From: Taeniopygia guttata
Taxonomy: Eukaryota; Chordata; Aves; Passeriformes; Estrildidae
Direction: 5' to 3'
Assembly: GCF_048771995.1 (NCBI RefSeq)
Contig: NC_133027.1
Span: 102,732,501-102,796,500, forward strand
Length of the DNA: 64,000 nt
This document shows, in pieces, positions 56,150 to 64,000 of the stretch. The number at the start of each line of letters is the position of its first letter. Position 1 is the stretch's first letter. Below the pieces are notes generated by a model. That model was not told the origin of the DNA and searched no databases. It was given only the letters and a program-made list of their open reading frames with translations. The position numbers were made by a program, and so were the translations under genes.

Positions 56150-59100
56150 GTAAATGGCTTTTCGGCTGTAACCTGACATCTCCCGAGGCGGGAGGGGTGG
56201 GCTCGCCGCCGGGGCGGGCTCGCCCGGCGCTCTCCGGCGGCGGCGGCGGCCGCGGGGCTCTATTCGTGGTGCTTTTGAGCCTTTGTGTCGGCGGCCCGGT
56301 GCCGGCGGCGGGAGGCTCGGCCGGGGCAGCATCTGCGCTCTGGGGGCGGGGGGCTTCGCGGCGGGGGATTCTCACTTCATTATCGGCCGCATTATGTGTA
56401 TCCGGCGGGAGGCGGTGAAGCAGAAAAAGCTTGATTTTTTTTTTTTTCCTTTCCCCCCACCCCGTCCTTAAACCTCTAACCATAAAAAAATTTGACGAGG
56501 GGTGATGGATGTTGTCGGGCAAGGGTGGGAAGTGATGCGCCCTGCCGGAAGCGGAGCAGACCTGGCTGCGTGCTGGAGGCGCTGGGTGGAAGATGCGCTC
56601 GGTGGGAAACTCCTGCTCCTGGTTTTGTGTGCTGTAGTAGCCTCGCTGGCCCCGCCGTGGCAGGCTGAGCTGCTCTCCTCCGCCTTCCTCGCCCCCCCCA
56701 GCCCCGCCCCGAGGAATATGGGTACGCTCGCATAGTCTGGAACTCAGCTTCAGCAAGTTAATTGCTAGAATGCTGCCGTGCCTTACTACGCTGAGCAGCG
56801 AGACCAGAGGAGCGTTCAGCAGCTCTGCTGTAGCGGGCAGATGAAGCCTGTCTACTTTGCTGTTCTGCAGGCAGGCTGCACGGGTGTCAGATGGTTTCTT
56901 GCCGGAAGAGGATTGCTCTCAGGCTGCCTCCCAAGGCTGGAGCGAGCCCCTCCGCATGGGCGCAAGTCCCCACCGGCCGAAGAAAAGGCCGCGGGAAGGA
57001 AAGCGCGAGGGTGGGATTAAGTGAATGCGTGATCTTGGCTTAAGGGAATGCCTTTCCCCTAGGAAGGAGCACGCAGTCTATGCCTCTTTGTTAATAAGGC
57101 TAATTGTTTGCACCTTTTATTTTTACACTGCCTACATAAAAATATACACAGATAAAAAGGAGGGTGTCTAATCCGCAGCCTGCATTTGCTTTTTCTATAG
57201 GCCACTTAAATTAGAAAAACACCTAGTGTTTGTTTTCTTTTGATTAAAAGAACTCTTCAGCCCTTGTAGGACAATTGCGGTTCTGTGGTTTCAATTTTGT
57301 AAACTGTATATGAAATAGTACCATTACATTAGTAACTACAGAACTAATTTTATGCTCTCCTATAACCAGACTTTTTAGAGCTCCTAAGTATTTCTGGGGG
57401 ATGATATTCAATTAATGCCTCTTTCCCCAATAACTGGAGTTAATATACACTCGCCCTATCAGTTTCCTTAATAATGGAAATGTTTCTTTAATAACTCCTG
57501 AGTTAGAGGCATAATGTTTTATTATGAGGTATTATCCTTCTTGGTGTGTGTATTTTGCTTATTAGGGTAAGAAGGTAGTGATTTATTTCAGAACACCTAA
57601 GTCTTACAAAATAAATTTTAAAAGTCCATCAAGTTTAAAAGTACAACACTTACCACGTTAACAGATTGGTTATGTGAGGGGAGATATCAGTGAGATCTCA
57701 TTCTTTCATCTCTTTGGTTTTTTTGGTTAAATTTTTTTCTGGTGAGTTTTGAGGCATAATTTCTTAGAGAGGGAAGTAATGAGAGACAAAAATCTGTGCT
57801 CTTGCAGGTACATTTAGGTTACTTTTTTGTAGCAAGTGAGTTAATAAGCTCTCCTTTACTTCTAGGTTTGCATATATGGACATGGCACCGTATTTGATTA
57901 TCTTTAATTATGTTTCTTCTTGGAATTGTTCTAATGCTTTTTTTTTTTTTTTTAGAGTTTGAGGTACTTTAGAGTCTGTGTTTATTTACAGTACTCTTGA
58001 GTGCTGTTTTTAAGACCCTTGAAATAAATAGGTGGGAGAAGGGAATCAATGATGAGTAAAAGTAGACATAACTCTAAGACACAAGACAGCCCTGATAAAC
58101 CCACAGAATACTAAAATGAGTGGACTAATACCAATCCTTTGCTTTCACTTAGCCTGTCTTGAAAAATAGCCATAAGCAATGCTCTACAACAATACACTGA
58201 GGAATGAAATATTCATGATTAATGTTGTGATGGCAGTAAACATTTTTCGAAAACTTAGTTTATGAATAAAACAAGATTATTTTTTTAAAGAAAAAGTACA
58301 GCTGTTTCTCAGTGTCTCATGGAAGAAGTAGATTATGGTTGGAAGCAACAATTAGGAGAAGTTCACTTAAATATACTCTTACCCCTCTCTACACCATATT
58401 CTTTTTACAAGCAAACTTTCAGATAGAGCTTAAGAGAAGTAGTGTTTTTAATTGTCACCAACTATTAGAGCAGTGAGAGAGATTTTGTCACTGCAAGAAA
58501 CAACTTTAATAAGGAAACTTGGGTTTTTTACTTTATCTAATTTGCTGAGTTAATCATCTCTTGCACTCAGATTTTTGTCTCCTCCTGGTTTTCCTATAAT
58601 ATTTTCTATACTTGAAGATTTTTCTTCTTGTACTGACTTACCTGTAGATCTAACAGGATGTTACAAAGCTGGTGTCCCTATACTGTGGGTTGTTTGCATC
58701 CTTTTGGAAATCAAGGTACAGAATGCACCACCCTGTTGTGTCATCCACAGATAACTGCTAGAGAAGTTTTATTCCACTCAGATTTAGACTTCACAATGGT
58801 TTTAGTATTAATTTTACTTACTTAATGCTGAAATACTTCTTATTTACCCTCTTGTTTCAGGGATGGAGTTGGGGCTGTCAAGAATATTTTATACCATTTA
58901 AGGTCACTTAGGAATGCATTTGTCTGTATGTCTTTAGAACTTTTTTAGTCTTCTAATAGGAAAACAGGCTTTTTAAATTTGAAATTATTAAATGGTGTGG
59001 GCAAGGCTTAGTCTTAAGCAGAGGAAAGTACATTTTCTGCTGGAAACCAACATACTTTTAAATTGCCATGCTGCCCCACAATGCCCTCCCTGTGTCTTGT

Positions 59101-59648
59101 ATGCTTCTGGATGCTCACTTTATTCTCAGTACCTGGAATCCTGCATAGGGCTGTGCCAGCTGTGCATACCGAACTTCTAATGTGAAGCTGCACTCTAGAG
59201 AGGGTCAGTTTGCTGCTATGATTTCCCTGTTCTGGAAGTTGTGCAGAATGCCTGTTGGTCATCTTCAGCTGGCTGCATTTCCTAACTGGCACTGGCAGAG
59301 GGGTGCAGCAGCTGAAGTGCAGAAGCCTCTTCCTCAGTGGCTTGGAGGTGCGTTTTGGGGAGAGGTAGACTTGTTCTTCTTCAGATGTAGCTCTTGGTGC
59401 TTCACTTCCTTACTGGCTTACAAGTCTTCTAACACACTTTGGTTAACATGTTGCAGGGTATTTCCAGCCCCCTTCCCTTGTAAAAAAGCTGATGTCCTCG
59501 AGGTGTAACTCAGCATCTTTGGGGGTTAGGGCTGCTTGCTTGAGTGTTTGGGGCATAAAGGGCATGCAGAAAGTTCCCAGGAAGGTAGGTCATGGTCCTG
59601 CGTATAGTGATGATGCCTTAAGTTTTAGTTTTCCTATTTCTCAGATTC

Positions 59649-60101
59649 TGTACTGCCTTGGTGTGTAGCTCTGAGCTTTATATTAAATGTTAGTAAGTTC
59701 TCTTCTCGGGGTAGCTAGACCAAACAATCCTTTTCCAGCTTGAGAGCCAAGGCCAGCTGTTACAAGCTTTAGGCCCATAAAGCATAAACAGCAATTGAAG
59801 AGAGCAAACAGGGAGGATGGGACTTCATAACCTGAAGCTGTAATTGGATAATTAACCCCAATATATAAATGGACCAAAACTTATAAAGTGGGAAACTTTG
59901 TGACCGGTCATACTTCTTGCGACCCTTTTGGGTCCATCTTGGGTGTAGCCCTGGCTGGCCTCTCGTACTACCCAAGGTGTAGCCTTTTAAGGCCTTTTAA
60001 TAAATACCTACTTTATTCTTTCAACTCTGTTTAGTCTTTGTTCCAGATCAGCCTCTCAAGGCATCAGAGATGGAGGGATCCCTGTCCTACAGCTAGGGAC
60101 A
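59649..60101 (+). mobile_element. Solo-LTR-like segment in RCOR3 intron 2, sense orientation
   Basis: It shows the order of a retroviral LTR: TATA-type boxes (59864-59869 and 59882-59887), then about 115 bp later AATAAA (59999-60004). A U5-like stretch follows, CTCTGTTTAGTCTTTGTTCC then AGATCAGCCTCTCAAGGCAT. This resembles avian ERVL-type LTRs as I recall them. Candidate ends are TGTACTG (59649) and GGGACA (60101). ATTCTGT occurs at both edges (59645 and 60101), but the exact duplication is ambiguous. No retroviral genes flank it. Confidence 0.6.
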
Positions 60102-61679
60102 TTCTGTGCTGATGGCAAGGTGCCTTTCTTCAAGCTACCTGTTACATCTTACTATTCCTTTGTCATCCTGGCTTTTCTTTTGGCAGTCTGGAGGTGCCAC
60201 CTGAATGGATGCAGATGTCTGATTCCTGTTGGGGACGCAGCACTGCTTTGAAAAGGGATGTTCTGGTGGTCGTTCCTTTGTCACGTGAGGGTGGCACCTC
60301 ATTAGGGGAACGTCACCACACACATGATCTCCTGCAGGCACAAGAACTCAGAAACTAATTTTTTTTTTTTTTTTTTGCTTTAGTACTTGAGTATTCAGTA
60401 TCTGATAATATCCATGGTATCCAGTAGTCTGCAGGTATCTTTAGAAATTTTTTCCTCATAACCTGAGATTCTAATACATGCTCTGGTGGTCCTGCTTTCT
60501 CCTCATCTTTATTTAGAATGAAATGCAGGATAGTGCTAATTTACTTGTGACAAGAGAAATGTGCCTGTAACACGCTTGCCCTGCTCCTCATGAAATCTTG
60601 CATTCCTAATGAGTAATAATGTCACGCTGTTTTGTTTTAAAGTGGAATGTTATATTAAGGAGTTCATTCTTGTATACCAAAAACCTTTCGGAGTTTAGTA
60701 GTGCTTATGCCTTGAAACTGGTGCTTTATGAGTACATGTACATTCTTAACCTGTTGTAGAGCTTATACTGCATTGAAGTTATCTGCCTTACACATCTCAT
60801 TTTGAAAAGGCACAGGGGTTCTTTAATTAACTGTTTTCAAGTTCACAGTTGTGATGGATCAAGATTGCAGAGATGATAGGAAATACAAAACACTGCCAAA
60901 CTGAAGAGTGAAGAGCAACAAACATAGTACATAAAGGGAAAGCACTACACTGTTCTTTTTTCCAATGCACTGGGTTTGATTTTTTTGTTTGCTTCAAACA
61001 AGATATAGAGCCTAAATATAAAGTGCATGAGCTTAAAATGGAGTGAAAAATAAAAAAAGCTGTTCTTCTCCAAGAAGGATGCAAGGATAGTTCTTCTGAG
61101 GGTGATTACTCAAGAAATTCATACTGACATTAGGTATAAATCCAATTGTTGGGCAATTTCTTAGTGAGATAAACTGTTGTAAACAAATAGATTGTAAGGG
61201 GCTTTATGTTTTAGACTACATTTGTGAAATAGTAATGGAAAGTGACTCTGAATTAATGCTTTTACAGTATCATGGAGTTTTATTTTACAGCATGTTTTCA
61301 AAAATCATATGCTCTGATTTAGTGCTTCAGTGTTTGCATCAGTACTGCCCTGTCCTGATGGGTTGTGTAATTTGTACTGCTTCCCTTGCTACATTGAGGT
61401 GGGGGGTAAACAAATCAAAACCAAAAATTACCTTTATGTCTAACTGCTTTCTACAGCTGTGCTATTTGGTTGGTTATGAATATTAAAATTAGAAAATTAG
61501 CAAAATCAAAACTAAAGAGATTAACAGAATGGTTTCTGGCAAAGTTGTTAGTATAGTTTCCTGTTGAAAGGGATCATGGATGGCGACTGAATTCTAGCTC
61601 TTGACTATTTTTGTTTGTTTGTTTTAATGAAACCTAACTGACCACAGTAGGTCCTAGTACTCCTATGGTAGTGGTAAAT

Positions 61680-61945
61680 GTTAGAGCACTAAGGGACAAT
61701 CAAACTTCAGGAGAGCAAAGCTGCATCTTTGCCAACTTCACAGGGGGTAGAGTCATATATGAGGAAGAAATTCCTCACTATGGGATGGTGAGGCACTGGC
61801 AGAGGTTGCTCAGAGAAGCTGCGGATCCCCCTTCCCTGGAAGTGCTCAAGGCCAGGCTGGGTGAGGCATTGAGCAGCCTGGTCAAGTGGAAGGTGTCCCT
61901 GCCCATGGAAGGAGGTTTGGAACTAGATAAGATTCCTTCCAACTG
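61680..61945 (+). mobile_element. CR1 LINE 3' fragment
   Basis: GAGGAAGAAATTCCTCACTA, then GGTGAGGCACTGGCAGAGGT, TGCTCAGAGAAGCTGCGGAT, CCTGGAAGTGCTCAAGGCCA and AAGGTGTCCCTGCCCATGGA. It ends near GATTCCTTCCAACTGAAGC. This is a clear CR1 3' end in RCOR3 intron 2, with the last bases diverged. A 93-codon open frame across it is a repeat artefact. Confidence 0.92.
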
Positions 61946-62198
61946 AAGCAATGCACTTCAGTGGTTTAATTGTGGTAACCAGGATACTGTCTAATATTTA
62001 GTTATACTTGAACATCCTAAGAGTAGTGTTCAGATTCAGCCATTTGATGTCTTAAGGAATTAATTATGAATGAATGGCTTTTCCCTCTCTCTCCTTAGTC
62101 ACTGGACTTCTAACTGTGGTTGGCTTTTGCTTACTGTCACATAGTTCTCTAGATCATAGTTATTAAACAAATATTGAGAGTTACTTGTTTTCTTACAG

Positions 62199-62276
62199 GT
62201 GCCATAAAATACACTGATAAAGATAATGGAGGGATGCTTGTATGGTCTCCATATCATAATATTCCTGATGCCAAGT
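62199..62276 (+). CDS. RCOR3: RCOR3 coding exon 3 (ELM2)
   Basis: It encodes the end of Gly67 to Lys92 plus one base of Leu93: AIKYTDKDNGGMLVWSPYHN, then IPDAK. The GGMLVWSP motif is the conserved centre of the ELM2 N-terminal part. The acceptor is gttttcttacag|GT and the donor AAGT|GTAAGTCC. Length is 78 nt. I recall Thr and Ser in the human protein where this has Ile69 and Asn87. Confidence 0.96.
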
Positions 62277-63727
62277 GTAAGTCCTTGCCTGCTTAGGAAT
62301 TTGGGTGCTTAAGTAAGCTAAATAATTGTTTCTGGTGGGCCTGTTTGCTCTTTATTTTACACATAGTGAAACTGCAAATAATTAAACACAAAGATTTTTC
62401 TTTATTAAGAGAACAGGTAAAGCAAAGATGATCTTTTATGTTAGTAAAGTCTGTTTCAGATCATACTGCCTATTTTGATTATCATCATCATTGTCTGTGA
62501 AACCTTTTGTTATTAATAAAAGAATAATATATCTGAACATGAGGAACTTGCTGCTTTAAATTCCTAGGAGAAGGAGTTGCAATGGATGAGTTTAGAAAAG
62601 ATTTGTTGAGGCCCACTTCAAGGGGAAATTATTACTGCTGTCACAGAAGGAAAAACCAAACATTTTTTCCCTTTAGGAGGGACCTGAAATACAGGAGTCA
62701 TCTGATTAAATATGATCAGTTATCCATTTAAGCTAGTTTAAACCCGTCTCCTTTACTAGAATTTCCCATATGTAACAGCCATGAGAACCTCATCCTCAGG
62801 ACAGTTTCTATCTAATACCAGTAATTACAGATTTGTGTCCCTCTGTGTTTGAGGGAATGCACCTTCAAATACTGCAGAACAGTTAGAAATAAAATACCAG
62901 TATTATTATTAAATGCTTTTTTCATTCCTTTAAAGTATAATTAACTTTTTGCAGCAACAGTGCATGGCAAGGATATCCCTTGTCCATTTGAAGAAGGAGG
63001 ATACAATTATTTCCTTTTCTTGATCTTACTTCCTTTCAACTATTTAGTTGCCACTTAATTTTGAACTCAAGAAGGTGAACTGGAAAAGGTTTTTTTTTAA
63101 AAGTAATGAAGTGGAACTTAATGTCAAAGTTATGAAAAGTGTTCAACTCAAAGCTGGCTGTTATTTCTAAATATGGTTTTAAAATGTTATTCCTTAATTT
63201 TGTTATCTAATTATTGATTTTTCTTACTTTCTATTGAAAACTGACTTTGTGTCATAGTTAAAATCAATACTGGTCAGTGAAAGCTATAGTAATCTGGAGG
63301 ATATACATAATCATTGATATAGGATCTCCTTGCTTTAATTTTCAATATGTTTGGGAATACAAGCAGTAGAAGTAGTTCACTTTAAAACTAATGCAGGAGG
63401 GGGTTCCAAAAAGGCATAGCCTTTCAATAACCAGCTAGTCTCTGCTTTAAATAAATAAATTATGAGCCTCTGTGGTTTTGTTGTAGTAAAAATGTGAAAG
63501 AAAGCAGAATTAGCTTGTGTAAAAAGTTTATAAAATTGAATGTTCAATAATGGTCAGTGGGTTTATTTATTATTAATAAAGCTGTGAGTATATTTAACAT
63601 TTTGGGGGATCTGGGACTATGCAGTGTGTTAAAGCATGGGGAAACTTTTCACATGTTAGATGGCTAATTCTGTCATAGAGCAGAGCTAAAAGTATTAAAG
63701 AGTAATTCTGACATTGCTTTGTTACAG
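62277..63727 (+). other. RCOR3: RCOR3 intron 3
   Basis: A 1.45-kb AT-rich intron. No exon, repeat family or RNA gene recognised. Confidence 0.88.
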
Positions 63728-63780
63728 TGGATGAATATATAGCAATAGCAAAGGAAAAACATGGATACAATGTGGAACAG
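63728..63780 (+). CDS. RCOR3: RCOR3 coding exon 4 (ELM2)
   Basis: It encodes the end of Leu93 to Gln110: DEYIAIAKEKHGYNVEQ, a stretch nearly invariant in CoREST proteins. The acceptor is ttgttacag|TG and the donor GAACAG|GTAAGT. Length is 53 nt, ending on a codon boundary. The next exon should start ALGMLFWHKHN and is not in the window. Confidence 0.97.
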
Positions 63781-64000
63781 GTAAGTGCTGTGGAATGAGA
63801 GTGCTCATTTAAACGATTTTTTAAAAATAAAAAACTATAACACAAGTCTTATTTTTCCCCTTGGTTACCATTAATTAACGCTGTTTCTCTTCAGGCACGG
63901 CAGCAAACACTGCAGTTAAATGGATCTGCATACAGTTGTGGTCTGGATTCTCTGCAAAAGATTGAGCTCTTTGTTTTCATGACATGCTCAGCTTGTAATG
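63781..64000 (+). other. RCOR3: RCOR3 intron 4 (partial)
   Basis: The intron begins GTAAGTGCTG. No coding sequence matching the next ELM2 exon appears before the window ends. Confidence 0.85.

Larger units (their letters stand above)
54990..56750 (+). promoter_or_regulatory. RCOR3: CpG island / presumed RCOR3 promoter
   Basis: A 1.7-kb block of very GC- and CpG-rich DNA that starts sharply near 54995 and fades after 56750. It encloses coding exons 1 and 2 and intron 1. No TATA box is apparent. It carries multiple GGGCGG-type boxes, long G runs (55335-55394) and a YY1-type element (55396-55406). The long open frames on both strands inside it are composition shadows. Confidence 0.88.
56150..62198 (+). 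other. RCOR3: RCOR3 intron 2
   Basis: A 6-kb intron. The first 0.6 kb is still CpG island. It contains a homeodomain-like TAAT-rich stretch (about 57170-57560), T runs at 57938-57953 and 60359-60376, an LTR segment (about 59649-60101) and a CR1 fragment (about 61680-61945). No further exon recognised. Confidence 0.85.
55473..64000 (+). other. RCOR3: RCOR3 gene body, 5' part (coding exons 1-4 with introns)
   Basis: This is REST corepressor 3, a nuclear CoREST-family scaffold that associates with the LSD1 (KDM1A) demethylase and HDAC1/2 through ELM2 and SANT domains (established for the family). Four plus-strand exons join to 330 nt, 110 codons: a Ser/Gly-rich N-terminus (1-47), then the first half of ELM2 (about 49-110). 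The rest of ELM2, both SANT domains and the Pro-rich tail lie beyond the right edge. RCOR3 is preferred over RCOR1 and RCOR2 because of MPGMMEKG at the start, HYSEPES before the acidic end, and KYTDKDNGGMLVWSPYH. Confidence 0.95.

Noticed and set aside
55413..56756. A 447-codon minus-strand open frame and several long frames in the RCOR3 CpG island.
   Set aside because: They are Pro/Arg/Gly/Ala-rich frames produced by GC composition and overlap real RCOR3 exons on the other strand.
61665..61946. A 93-codon open frame in RCOR3 intron 2.
   Set aside because: It lies mostly inside a CR1 3' fragment and is not a gene.
63898..64000. An acceptor-like ttctcttcag followed by open sequence at the right edge.
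   Set aside because: The translation (ARQQTLQLNGS) does not match the expected next RCOR3 segment ALGMLFWHKHN, so it is intronic sequence, not exon 5.

Overview
The window looks like nuclear genomic DNA from a bird, probably a passerine. It holds large introns with GT-AG junctions, two CpG-island promoters, several 3'-terminal CR1 LINE fragments (the usual avian LINE) and three LTR segments of a type I recall from songbird genomes. There is no sign of bacterial or phage organisation. The organism call is an inference from repeat content and protein similarity; no database was searched.

Layout. From 1 to about 40.5 kb lies the 5' part of KCNH1 (EAG1/Kv10.1 voltage-gated potassium channel) on the minus strand. 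Six coding exons, read right to left, are at 40213-40285, 29077-29200, 28724-28830, 18951-19079, 11319-11437 and 3311-3703. Joined, they give 945 nt, an exact 315 codons, covering the N-terminal cap, the PAS domain, the N-terminal calmodulin-binding segment and S1-S3. S4, the pore and the C-terminus lie beyond the left edge. Its CpG island spans about 39.84-40.77 kb.

From about 41 to 54.9 kb is an intergenic stretch of about 14 kb with no recognisable gene. It holds two LTR segments (about 41.92-42.30 and 42.86-43.44 kb), CR1 fragments and simple repeats. From about 55 kb to the right edge is the 5' part of RCOR3 (CoREST family corepressor 3) on the plus strand. Its coding exons are 55473-55614, 56093-56149, 62199-62276 and 63728-63780, giving 330 nt or 110 codons: the variable N-terminus and the first half of the ELM2 domain. 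A large CpG island covers 54.99-56.75 kb. RCOR3 intron 2 carries a solo-LTR-like segment in sense orientation and a CR1 fragment.

KCNH1 and RCOR3 are arranged head to head with start codons about 15.2 kb apart. The same pair is adjacent and divergent on human chromosome 1q32 (from memory). The genes are not functionally linked: one encodes a membrane channel, the other a subunit of LSD1/HDAC corepressor complexes.

I found no convincing undescribed system. The best second-look items are an orphan CpG island inside KCNH1 intron 4, two roughly 50-bp near-perfect hairpins (one at the edge of the RCOR3 CpG island), a YY1-type element that is also a five-codon uORF in RCOR3, a weak donor on a frame-neutral KCNH1 exon, and the apparent absence of the mammalian long-isoform segment after KCNH1 exon 6.
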